Below, in pieces: positions 16,374 to 24,778 of a stretch of DNA of 64,000 nucleotides. The notes beneath the pieces were generated by a model. That model worked only from the letters and a program-made list of their open reading frames with translations. It was not told where the DNA came from and did no database searches. The stretch spans positions 1 through 64,000 of the forward strand of contig JANQLS010000202.1 of the NCBI GenBank assembly GCA_028280485.1, read 5' to 3'. Positions within the stretch are counted from its first letter, which is position 1; the number at the start of each line of letters is the position of its first letter. The position numbers and the translations under genes were made by a program. Source of the DNA: Planctomycetota bacterium (lineage in GTDB: Bacteria > Planctomycetota > UBA8108 > JACQVS01).

Positions 16374-16835
16374 TTAAGTTCCTAGGATTTTTTCAACAAT
16401 TTGAGCCAGAGTTGTGAACTGAAAAGCAGATCGTGGATAACTCAGGTCTTTGCCGACGAGCTCCAGGCGGTCGCTGTCGTCCTTATGAAAGGAGTAAAGC
16501 ATGCGCCACGACGTGGGAGATCGATCTTGGTAGTGAACCCAGAAATACCCATTTTGGCTGTCGACGAACCGGCATTTTCCGTAGGGCGTAAGAAGCGAAA
16601 ATTCTAAGCCTTCTGCTCCCGGTTTACGGGGGGAAAGCTGACACCGTCCGGCTTTGATCCACGCTGCCGCCCGCTTCCCGAGTTCATTCTGGATCAACTC
16701 GTGAAGCTCTTCGAAAGCACGGTGAACCCTCTGACTCAAGGCGGTGTTCCCCTGAATCTCTTCGCGTTGCCCCTGCTTGAGGGGATCGACGTCCCGCCCG
16801 AAGGCGCGCGAAACCGTTCTTCGAATCTCAGCCAT
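16374..16835 (-). CDS. Unknown protein downstream of the FHA gene
   Basis: A 153-residue soluble protein without a recognised family. A helical N-terminal half (residues 1-60) is followed by a compact segment rich in Tyr, Trp and Phe ('CRFVDSQNGYFWVHYQD', about 90-106) that looks like a beta-sheet domain. No signal peptide or membrane segment is present. It starts 33 bp after the FHA coiled-coil gene on the same strand, so the two are probably co-transcribed. It precedes the CIS structural operon across a 590-bp gap. Confidence 0.55.
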   Translation of the reverse strand: MAEIRRTVSRAFGRDVDPLKQGQREEIQGNTALSQRVHRAFEELHELIQNELGKRAAAWIKAGRCQLSPRKPGAEGLEFSLLTPYGKCRFVDSQNGYFWVHYQDRSPTSWRMLYSFHKDDSDRLELVGKDLSYPRSAFQFTTLAQIVEKILGT

Positions 16836-16868
16836 ATTTTTTGCTCCTCTCAGAACTTCCCTTCAAAT

Positions 16869-18785
16869 CTACTGCCGATCTTCTTCGTGAGAAAACTCAC
16901 TCTCTTCCCTCAGTAAACTCGACTCAAACTCAAACCACCGTTGCTGAACTTTTCTCTCTAATCGTGCGATCTCGTCATCCTTCTCCCTCAGACGAATTTT
17001 CAGCTCATTCATGTAGGTAGAAAGCTCAGACTTATCCGCTTCGAATCGCGCCTTGATTTGTCGAGCCTCACTCTCGGATTCCTTTTTTAACTCCGCAAGT
17101 TGCTCCTCATGCTCTCCGTGAAAATCTTTAAGTGTCGAACGATGCTCAGACTCTAATGCTTCAACAGCAGCGGTATGACTAGCGGCCAAACGCGAGAGCT
17201 CTTCTTCCCCGTCAGAAATCTTTTGCTTCAAAGTGCGCCCCATCGCTTGCTCGACTTCTAATTCTTCGCTCAAACTTCCGAGTTGAGATTCGAGACCCGT
17301 AATCGTTGCCCCCAAATCATTTGCTTCTTGAGCCGCGAGGTCTCGTTGTTCGCTCAGTTCTTGCTCCAGATCTAAGTATCGTTCATCGAAAACCTTTTGA
17401 ATCTCTTCCAAGCGCTCTTGGTGCACTCGACGGAGCTCTTGAATTTCATTTCTCGCGGCATCGAGGCTGCCCAAAGCTTTGGCGTGCTCTGTTTCTAACT
17501 CTAAGCGCTTCTTCGAAGTATCGTGGCGCAATTGATCGAGTTGACCCAAGACTTCCTGGACTCGATCTTGAAGAGCATCCCGCTCTTCGATCAACTTGGA
17601 ACGATCGCTTTGAAAGCGCTCACCCTCTTCATCCATGAGCTCGTGAAGCCGTCGCTCACTCTTTTGAAAACTTTGCTCGGCTTCTAATAATGCTTCGCGT
17701 CGACGTTGAGCTTCATCGGCTCGAACTCGCTCGAGTGCAACTTCTTTTTCTCGCCCTAAGTCAGCGAGCTTATTTCTTAAATCTTCTAATTCCTTCTCTA
17801 AGCGCTCTCGAAGGTCTTCTGCAGTTTTTAGAAGCTGGGCCTCTCTCTCGCTATGACTTTGACGAAGTCGCTCCAACTCTTCCTGGTGGCGTTCGTCGTA
17901 CGTTCGTTCCAGCTCAGAAAGTTTCTCCCGGTGAGCTTCTTCTCGCTGATGGAGTTGAGCCCAAGATTCTTCTAACTGCTGCTTTAAATTCTTTTGAGCC
18001 TCCGCCATCTCTTGCTTCCAATGAAGAGTGATCGCCTCTTGTTGCTTTCCTTGAAGCTCTCTCTCCCTCAGCAAAGCTTCTTCTGAGGCTTTTAACCGGC
18101 CTTTGAGCTCCCCGACTTCTTCTCTTTGCTGGGCGAGATCTTTAGCCCCTTGAAGAACATCTTGCTCGGCCTTTTGAAGTCGATCCTGGAGGATGTGGTT
18201 TTGATTTTGGCTGTGCTCGAGATCCTTAGAGATTTCTTTACGCACTTGCTCCAATGATTGAGAAGCGTTTAATCCTTCTTTTTCTAATTGGAGATTCTGT
18301 TCTTGAGCTTGCTTAAGTTCATCTTGAACTTTCTGCAATTTTTCCTTTGAAGCTTTTTCTGCTCTTCGCTTTGCTTGTTCGGCTTTTTTCTGTTGAGCTT
18401 CAGCGTCTTCGACTTCTTTCTTTAAGTTTTTAACTTCTTTTCTCAGTTGCTCAATTTCTGCTTGAGCGGGACGGAGGACTCCACTCGACCGACGCTTAGC
18501 TCGCCCCACAGATGAAAGAACCCACTTTTGCTTTCCGATGACGAGAGAATCGCCCTCTTCAAGTTGAGCCTTTTCGATGATCCGCCCATTGATTCTCGTA
18601 CCATTGGCTGAATCTAAATCTTCGACCCAAACGTTTTGCCCTTCACTCCACACCCGCGCGTGACGCCATGACGTTTGGGGATCCTTGAGATGGATCTCAC
18701 AGCTTCGATCACTGCCAATAATCAGTGGTTTTTCTAATGAATAGGATCGACCATCCAACAAGCCCGATTGGGCGAGTAATTGCAT
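16869..18785 (-). CDS. FHA-domain long coiled-coil protein
   Basis: A 638-residue protein. Residues 1-95 form an FHA domain with the phosphothreonine-binding pattern GSDRSCEIHL, SWRHA and SANGTRING. From about 105 to 625 the protein is an almost unbroken charged coiled coil rich in Glu, Lys, Gln, Arg and Ala. FHA domains bind phosphothreonine peptides, and an N-terminal FHA resembles Fha1/TagH of type VI secretion. Here it may recruit the CIS to a phosphorylated partner, with the PP2C at the other end of the locus as antagonist. A 500-residue helix could also act as a ruler or scaffold. The FHA and coiled-coil calls are seen in the sequence; the CIS role is inferred from position. Confidence 0.85.
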   Translation of the reverse strand: MQLLAQSGLLDGRSYSLEKPLIIGSDRSCEIHLKDPQTSWRHARVWSEGQNVWVEDLDSANGTRINGRIIEKAQLEEGDSLVIGKQKWVLSSVGRAKRRSSGVLRPAQAEIEQLRKEVKNLKKEVEDAEAQQKKAEQAKRRAEKASKEKLQKVQDELKQAQEQNLQLEKEGLNASQSLEQVRKEISKDLEHSQNQNHILQDRLQKAEQDVLQGAKDLAQQREEVGELKGRLKASEEALLRERELQGKQQEAITLHWKQEMAEAQKNLKQQLEESWAQLHQREEAHREKLSELERTYDERHQEELERLRQSHSEREAQLLKTAEDLRERLEKELEDLRNKLADLGREKEVALERVRADEAQRRREALLEAEQSFQKSERRLHELMDEEGERFQSDRSKLIEERDALQDRVQEVLGQLDQLRHDTSKKRLELETEHAKALGSLDAARNEIQELRRVHQERLEEIQKVFDERYLDLEQELSEQRDLAAQEANDLGATITGLESQLGSLSEELEVEQAMGRTLKQKISDGEEELSRLAASHTAAVEALESEHRSTLKDFHGEHEEQLAELKKESESEARQIKARFEADKSELSTYMNELKIRLREKDDEIARLERKVQQRWFEFESSLLREESEFSHEEDRQ

Positions 18786-19071
18786 ATTTCTCTCCAGGAC
18801 AATCAGAATTCTTTTCTGAGAGTCTCACTTTTTTTGCAGGCGCTATTTAAAACGCAATTCCCAAGATCTGAGACCAGAGAATCTCCGGACTTATTCTCTG
18901 CTTCAGCCCCATTGGAATTCACGGGGGAATTCACGGTGAAAATCATTGGGGGGAATTCTGTTCAGTTATGATCGTTTAGAAATCAGAGGTGAGATGATAA
19001 ACTCATCCCTTCGTATCTTAAATGAAATTCTCTATTTCAATCCGTAACTCGATCTTTAAGACAGTTCCCCT

Positions 19072-19326
19072 ATGTCCCAAATAAAGGTACAGGTCTTACT
19101 TTTCGCTAAAGCCCAGGAATTAGCAGGCAGCTCGACCCTCGAAATCCTGGCAGAGCAGGGAATTGCAGTTTCTGATTTGCTCGACCTGATCACTCAGAAA
19201 ATCCCCGCTCTAGCGCCCTACCTCAAACATTGCCGGATCGCCGTCGATCGAGAATTTCAATCCTTAGATTCGACCATCGCTCAAGATGCCGAAGTTGCGA
19301 TCATCCCCCCCGTCAGTGGCGGGTAA
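19072..19326 (+). CDS. moaD: Molybdopterin synthase small subunit MoaD
   Basis: An 84-residue ubiquitin-like sulfur carrier ending in the diagnostic 'IIPPVSGG'. The C-terminal Gly-Gly is thiocarboxylated and donates sulfur to precursor Z (cPMP) in molybdenum-cofactor synthesis. Length is typical. It is followed 21 bp later by moaE on the same strand, forming the two-subunit synthase. No other moa or moe genes are in the window. Confidence 0.93.
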   Translation: MSQIKVQVLLFAKAQELAGSSTLEILAEQGIAVSDLLDLITQKIPALAPYLKHCRIAVDREFQSLDSTIAQDAEVAIIPPVSGG

Positions 19327-19347
19327 ACGAATTAAGGTTGAAATGAA

Positions 19348-19755
19348 ATGGCTGAATTAGTTAAGACGCCCATCGACTTCCAGTCCGTCAATGCGAAGGT
19401 TGACGATCCTCATTCTGGCGCCATCATCACGTTCAGCGGTGTGGTCAGAAATAATAATCGAGACCGAAACGTGCTCGCGATTGATTACCATGCTTACGAG
19501 GAGATGGCTTTAGAACAATTAAAGCGTATCGAAACGGAAGTCAATGAACGCTGGCCCACTCTCAAAGTTTATATCGTTCACCGAATCGGCTACCTCGAAG
19601 TCGGAGAGTCGAGTGTTTATATAGCCATCGCCTCCCCCCACCGAAAAGAAGGTTACGAAGCATCCCAATATGCCATCAACCGAATTAAAGAAATCGTCCC
19701 CATCTGGAAAAAAGAAATCTACGACGATGGTTACGCATGGATCGAAGGATCCTAA
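19348..19755 (+). CDS. moaE: Molybdopterin synthase catalytic subunit MoaE
   Basis: A 135-residue MoaE. Features are 'GAIITFSGVVRNNN' near the N-terminus, 'YHAYEEMA', the 'VHRIGYLEVGESSVYIAI' core and 'SPHRKEGYEAS' followed by 'VPIWKKE', where the catalytic Lys residues lie. It converts precursor Z to molybdopterin together with MoaD. It ends 23 bp from the convergent ABC permease gene. Confidence 0.93.
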   Translation: MAELVKTPIDFQSVNAKVDDPHSGAIITFSGVVRNNNRDRNVLAIDYHAYEEMALEQLKRIETEVNERWPTLKVYIVHRIGYLEVGESSVYIAIASPHRKEGYEASQYAINRIKEIVPIWKKEIYDDGYAWIEGS

Positions 19756-19778
19756 GCTTAATAAACGGCCGAATGGAT

Positions 19779-22700
19779 TCAACCCGTTTTAAGCGGTACT
19801 TCAATCATCATGATGTTGTTTTCCAAAATCCGGGTATACCCACCATTCTCTGGTTTAATTTTCGATCGCACATGCCTATTCGATCTCTCATAATTTCGTC
19901 GACTAATAGGCTGTTTAAAAATTAAACTGTCCGACTGAAGCTTAAACTTCACAAGTTTTTCAACATCGGAGTCTGGCATATCCCACAAAAGATACACTCG
20001 ATTTTTAATGGGATGCTCAAACGGGAAAACGATATTCATTCCGAAGACCTGAACGTTTTTGTTAAATAATCGATAACGTTGGTAAGCGTTCTTCTTCGAC
20101 TTCAGGCCGTGCTTGTCGACCAAGGCTTGAGTTCGGTCCGGATCAAATGTAACTCTAAGGCTAATTTCTTTTTCTTCGGGACCCAGTTCGCCGTATGACT
20201 CAGCTCTGATATATTTAGAATCTCCTCCCAAAACCAACCATGTGATTTGCCCCCCAGTCATCCAATCTGGCACCGTGAGCTTGAGTCGACAGGTCTTTTT
20301 TTGTTGATTTAAAGTAGCACTCACCTCTGGCAAATTTTGAAGATTCAAACTGTCATAAAATCGCCAACTTCTTTTCGACCAAGGTGGCTGTTGAAGGTCA
20401 GCCTCAAAGTAATCGCTCTTTTCGGGACGGATCAATTCTTTGGCATTATCGACCAGGATTCGTGAATCGTTATACCCGTAGTGATAGTTGGTATTGGAAT
20501 AAGAAATGGGTGACTCCCCTGCGATCTCTAAGGAGTGTTCTTGTCGTCCCGATGAATAGATGGTCAAGTTCGCCTGAGTGATACCGATGGGCGATGATTC
20601 CCCGAAAAAATGAATGGAATTTATACTCGCCACACTCGAGCGCTGTTGAAGTATCGTACTTAAGAGCGGGATGGCTAAAACAGAGACGAGAGGAATGGTG
20701 ACCACTCCGATCCAAAGAGCCTTTCGCGCTTTTTTCTTTCGAAAGAAAATCAGAGGGACACCCCCGATGATCAAGGTGTAGATGGCGAGACTTCCGATGA
20801 TCACAACCAATAAGAAGTAGTCGATCAATTCTCCCAAGTACCCGTAGCTCGATCTCAAGACCATGGGGAAAGCGATGCCATCGCCCAAGGCCTGAATAAA
20901 TCGGTTCCAAAATTCTCGATTCTCAAGAGCTACGGGTAGGTAGTTCTCTTCAAGAGGGAAGGCGAGGTGAGCGACAAGGCCCCCACCCACATTTTTAACA
21001 TTGAGTAGAGAAACGGGCTCCGATTCACCAAGGTCCTCCTGAAGTTCGGCTCTTCCACCCGGAAACGCACCTAAAGTAAACTGACGATTTTCATAGGTGA
21101 TCGATCGAGTTTCTAGTCCAGAGAGCACCGACTTCCATCTCAACGTTCCCGCCAAGCCCGATGAGCTGGCGTTTCCCGTAAAGACGACCGTTCCTCCCAT
21201 CCTCAAATAATTGAATAAAGCCTGAGCTTGAGTGGCTCCCCAATTTTCTTGCGTGTCATCCAAATCGCCGACAAAAACGGCTCTGAGACCGTGGTAAAAG
21301 ATGGCGTCGGTCGGTAAAGACCAAACTGGTGCATGAGCGACGAAAGCTCGGTTCCCGTCGACCGCTACCTCTCGAAACTCAGTAGAAGTTTTAAACTCTT
21401 TCCCGATGAATAAATACCGAGATGGTATTTCATTACTCGATTGGTATCGAGAAACTGGAGATCGAATCTCAACCGAAAGAATCGGAGATAACAATTCTCC
21501 CTCGGGAACTTTGAAGACCATCTGACAATCGTCGTACTGGCGGTAGTAATTGCCTCTTCTCTCTTGGTGAATGAGCCAGCGAAAATACCGTTTGGTATTG
21601 GGACCAATCTCGAAAGTCTTCACTTCACTTTCGTACTTCGAATAACGAACGAAGTACTCTCCTCGAATCGTTTTATCCGTGGGATTATGAAGGAGAACAG
21701 TTGTGAAATCTCTTCCTTCGGTGAAGATCTTGCCATTGAAACCCCGGCTCGACTTTTCGATGATCAAATCCGTTGGGTTTTGGCTCGGTACTTTAAGTTC
21801 CACCTCTTGAGCTATGACCGAACTTCCGAAAGAAGCCAAGGTGAGGAAAGAGATAAAGATCAACCAAGATGCATTACGCAACTGGGGCTTTGGGCTCTCT
21901 CCTTCATCAGAAGCTTCATCTTTAGAGTTCGACTCGACTGAACTGATTTCAGCGATCTTATCTAATCTCGCCTTTCTCACTCTGAGGAATGCGAGTAGGG
22001 TAAATTGGCAAAAGAAAAAAATTCCTTGTACAGCAAAGAAAATGATCGCTCGCTCTTTATGAGACCAACCATCGATTGAAAGGTCCTCCACCACCAGAAT
22101 GGGAGAGCTTCCTGCGAGAATGACTCCAATATCTTTAAGCCGGGGAAAACCTTCTAGTGCCAGTCCCACTCCAGAACACATGAAGGCGAGGACTCCCATT
22201 ATGATGATATTTGAGCGAGGAAACGCAGCACTTTGGGTCCAACGAGAAAAGATACGGGAAAGCGCAAAGAGGTTGAGCCCAAAGATCGACATGGCTGAAA
22301 GAAAGATCAATCCATGCCGCTTGTAATTGAGAGAGATCCCCCCCCAACCTTTTGTATTCATAATCACTTCAATAATACTGACATGAATTAAAAAGTAGCT
22401 TGCAAGCAGAATTAAAAACTGAAGCCAGAGGACGGTTTCACGAGAAGGTTTCCAAGGACCCCATCGTTCAGTCCTATAAACTCGTGAAGCTGGGTCACAT
22501 TGGAAAAAAATCCAAACTAGTAAAATCAAACCGCAAACTATCATCGATCCCAGCAAACTATCATCTCGGAAAAATTGAGTACTCTGGGCCACATAAGTCC
22601 CTGCATAGATACAACCCGTCGTCCCGCCCCAAACAAATAACACAGGCAGAACTTCGATCGTGGCTCGAAGCATATCCGCCCAGCGCTTAACCCAACCGAC

Positions 22701-23669
22701 ACAGTTTTCATAGAAAAAGGCGACTTCAACTTTTCTCACTAATCCCCAACGAGCTTTTCGGAAGGATCGTTTTCTCCGATCTCCCTTGAAGGTCACGGCC
22801 CCAAAGACGTTCAATCCCGGCCCGAAATCTAACTTAGGACCTAAGACGATAATTAATAGAGAAACGAGGATGATGGTTCCCCAAGCGAGATAAGGGTAGA
22901 TAGAAAGCGGTATCGCCCAACTGAAGAAGACTGGATCATCGTTTAAGTAAGGTTGAAGACGTTGATAGTAATTCCCAAACTCACTCTCAAAAGGATCACC
23001 GATCCGAGACAACAGTCGAATGGGAACAAATTCAGCGATGTGAGGTCTCCAGAATATCACCCAATCCCGATCGATGATGACACTTAGGATGTTCCACAGA
23101 AAGAGCCCGATGATGGTCATCGGAACAGCGACCCATTCGCGAAAGGGGATCGACATCGCACAAGTCAGCGCCATGATGACGTTGCCGTAGAGAAAAAGAT
23201 GAAAATACCCACTCAAGATCGTTATAAAATCGACCTCAAGGAACAGGTTGATGCTAACGGCAAAGGGCAAAGTGATTAAATAAAGGACCAACTGATATAA
23301 ATTTCCCGACAGACAAGCCCCCAAGAAAAACAAGAGCGGGGAGGCTCCCGTAACCACGATCTGATCGAAGGATCGACTGGCTCGAGGTCCCTCGATGAAT
23401 CCACAGACCTTGATGGGTAAAAACAAAATGATGAAGGCCATGATCACGGCGAAATGATAGAAAAAAGCAATTTCGCGAGTGGCACCCGTGTCTGAACTCG
23501 AGAGTTCCTGAGCGAAGTAAGCAAAGAGAATTCCGTGCGTGAGGGTCAAGCCTCCCGTCAAAAGGAAGAAAACCCACCCCAAACGACCACCGGTAAAATG
23601 GGTCGCGAGCTGTCGGCCCAAGATGGGATTGTTGATCACGCGGTTTCGAATCGATTGAAAGACACTCAC
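19779..23669 (-). CDS. ABC-2-type permease fused to GldG-like extracytoplasmic region
   Basis: A 1296-residue membrane protein. Residues about 1-580 carry a dozen or so hydrophobic segments typical of an ABC-2 permease ('NNPILGRQLATHFTGGRLGW' start). A hydrophobic segment near 600 ('WLIFISFLTLASFG') leads into a large extracytoplasmic part. That part has a beta-rich domain and a Rossmann/amidotransferase-like segment ('FVGDLDDTQENWGATQAQ', 'LRMGGTVVFTG'), as in GldG-type partners. Two more membrane segments (about 910-985) and a beta-rich C-terminal domain follow. It looks like a fusion of GldF-like and GldG-like components. The start is GTG, overlapping the ATPase stop (GTGA). The substrate is unknown. 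Confidence 0.75.
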   Translation of the reverse strand: MSVFQSIRNRVINNPILGRQLATHFTGGRLGWVFFLLTGGLTLTHGILFAYFAQELSSSDTGATREIAFFYHFAVIMAFIILFLPIKVCGFIEGPRASRSFDQIVVTGASPLLFFLGACLSGNLYQLVLYLITLPFAVSINLFLEVDFITILSGYFHLFLYGNVIMALTCAMSIPFREWVAVPMTIIGLFLWNILSVIIDRDWVIFWRPHIAEFVPIRLLSRIGDPFESEFGNYYQRLQPYLNDDPVFFSWAIPLSIYPYLAWGTIILVSLLIIVLGPKLDFGPGLNVFGAVTFKGDRRKRSFRKARWGLVRKVEVAFFYENCVGWVKRWADMLRATIEVLPVLFVWGGTTGCIYAGTYVAQSTQFFRDDSLLGSMIVCGLILLVWIFFQCDPASRVYRTERWGPWKPSRETVLWLQFLILLASYFLIHVSIIEVIMNTKGWGGISLNYKRHGLIFLSAMSIFGLNLFALSRIFSRWTQSAAFPRSNIIIMGVLAFMCSGVGLALEGFPRLKDIGVILAGSSPILVVEDLSIDGWSHKERAIIFFAVQGIFFFCQFTLLAFLRVRKARLDKIAEISSVESNSKDEASDEGESPKPQLRNASWLIFISFLTLASFGSSVIAQEVELKVPSQNPTDLIIEKSSRGFNGKIFTEGRDFTTVLLHNPTDKTIRGEYFVRYSKYESEVKTFEIGPNTKRYFRWLIHQERRGNYYRQYDDCQMVFKVPEGELLSPILSVEIRSPVSRYQSSNEIPSRYLFIGKEFKTSTEFREVAVDGNRAFVAHAPVWSLPTDAIFYHGLRAVFVGDLDDTQENWGATQAQALFNYLRMGGTVVFTGNASSSGLAGTLRWKSVLSGLETRSITYENRQFTLGAFPGGRAELQEDLGESEPVSLLNVKNVGGGLVAHLAFPLEENYLPVALENREFWNRFIQALGDGIAFPMVLRSSYGYLGELIDYFLLVVIIGSLAIYTLIIGGVPLIFFRKKKARKALWIGVVTIPLVSVLAIPLLSTILQQRSSVASINSIHFFGESSPIGITQANLTIYSSGRQEHSLEIAGESPISYSNTNYHYGYNDSRILVDNAKELIRPEKSDYFEADLQQPPWSKRSWRFYDSLNLQNLPEVSATLNQQKKTCRLKLTVPDWMTGGQITWLVLGGDSKYIRAESYGELGPEEKEISLRVTFDPDRTQALVDKHGLKSKKNAYQRYRLFNKNVQVFGMNIVFPFEHPIKNRVYLLWDMPDSDVEKLVKFKLQSDSLIFKQPISRRNYERSNRHVRSKIKPENGGYTRILENNIMMIEVPLKTG

Positions 23670-24583
23670 GATACAATCCCCTTCGTACTTTCAAGAAACA
23701 AGGTTTCCAAGTCGACTTTCTTTCGACTGAAAGCATGTACTTCAACCCCCGCCTCCAGCAGAGCCTCTAAGATCGCATTGGAGTTTTCGGTGATGAGCTC
23801 GGCCTCCAATGAATCGGAAACCTCTTTCACCGAACTCACAATTTCAATCGATTGGAGAAGCTCTTTGGTTCGCTCAACATCCCCTTCGGGCACCTCTAAT
23901 TTCACCACCGTTTGTTCGGATTGCTTAGCACTTTCAAGTGAACCCTGCCAGGCAACCTTACCTTGTTCGATAATCCCGATATCCGTACAAATTTCTTCAA
24001 GGTCAGCGAGAATGTGGCTGGAGATCACGATGGTCTTCCCCATCTTTCCCAGCTCCATCAACAGGACTCGAATTTCAATTCTCGCCCGGGGATCGAGTCC
24101 ACTCGCCGGCTCATCCAAAATGAGAAGATCAGGATCGTGAAGCAATGTCTTAGCGAGACAAAGGCGTTGCCTCATTCCCGTCGACAGAGCGGGAGTCAGT
24201 TCGTTTCGCAAGCCCCCGAGATCGGTGAGCGTCAAAACATCTTGAATACGGTTATTGAGCTCACTTCCCCCCAATCCGTAACATCGGCCGAAAAAAAGCA
24301 GGTATTCTTCACAACTCAAACCGGGAAAGGCTCCAAAAGCGTCGGGCATGTAACCTAATTGCCGACGGATCAACTCCGGCTTTTCGATGACACATTTATC
24401 GTTGATGACCACTGTGCCTTCATCGGGCTTGATCAAAGTTGCGATTATTTTAAGCGTGGTGGTTTTGCCCGCCCCATTCGGCCCGATGAGTCCGAAGATA
24501 CTTCCTCGGGGGATATCTAAGTCGATGGAATCAACCGCGGTCTTATCATCAAAAAACTTACTTACACCTCGAATCTCAATCAT
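23666..24583 (-). CDS. ABC transporter ATP-binding protein
   Basis: A 305-residue ATPase subunit. It has Walker A GPNGAGKTT (about 34), a Q-loop region, the signature LSTGMRQRL (about 133), Walker B LLILDEP (about 154) and the switch SSHIL. The C-terminal 80 residues are an accessory domain common in GldA/CcmA/DrrA-like ATPases. It is the first gene of a two-gene operon, overlapping the giant permease by 4 bp, and powers export or a mechanical membrane task of unknown substrate. Confidence 0.9.
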   Translation of the reverse strand: MIEIRGVSKFFDDKTAVDSIDLDIPRGSIFGLIGPNGAGKTTTLKIIATLIKPDEGTVVINDKCVIEKPELIRRQLGYMPDAFGAFPGLSCEEYLLFFGRCYGLGGSELNNRIQDVLTLTDLGGLRNELTPALSTGMRQRLCLAKTLLHDPDLLILDEPASGLDPRARIEIRVLLMELGKMGKTIVISSHILADLEEICTDIGIIEQGKVAWQGSLESAKQSEQTVVKLEVPEGDVERTKELLQSIEIVSSVKEVSDSLEAELITENSNAILEALLEAGVEVHAFSRKKVDLETLFLESTKGIVS

Positions 24584-24778
24584 GCAGTCCCCATCCTTTT
24601 CAAGCCTTCTGAGACCCTCTTCTCATGTACAGAGTCGAATGAACTGCCACCCTTGCTGATGACTCTCAACTGTAATTTAGAAATTGGATTCATAGAGTTC
24701 AAACTTCCAGCGTCTCAATTGAGGTTTTAAAATTTCAGAGTTTCCTTAAAAAAATTGGATCTTAAGCTGGGGCTCGAT

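Larger units (their letters stand above)
5686..18785 (-). other. Compact contractile injection system (CIS) locus with FHA and PP2C genes
   Basis: A minus-strand cluster of fourteen genes. Ten contiguous genes (7720-15783) have overlapping or near-abutting ends. They encode a cap, sheath, two gp19-type tube proteins, CIS_tube, a gp27-like hub, gp25, gp6/J and two small unknowns. Upstream are an FHA coiled-coil protein and an unknown; downstream are an unknown and a PP2C phosphatase. No capsid, terminase, lysis, TssJLM or ClpV genes are seen. That argues against a prophage or a classical type VI system and for an extracellular-CIS-like (Afp/PVC/MAC) particle. AAA+ ATPase, PAAR, LysM anchor, fibre and typical tape-measure genes are not present here. 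Confidence 0.8.

Noticed and set aside
5686-18785. Prophage or R-type bacteriocin
   Set aside because: No capsid, terminase, integrase, holin or lysis genes. Baseplate and CIS_tube content fits an eCIS-like cluster better.
5686-18785. Type VI secretion system
   Set aside because: FHA and PP2C genes recall T6SS, but no TssJ, TssL, TssM, TssK or ClpV is present. The single large sheath gene and CIS_tube point to an eCIS-like particle.
23535-24140. 201-aa plus ORF
   Set aside because: Antisense to the ABC ATPase and permease junction, with Ser/Thr-rich low-complexity content.
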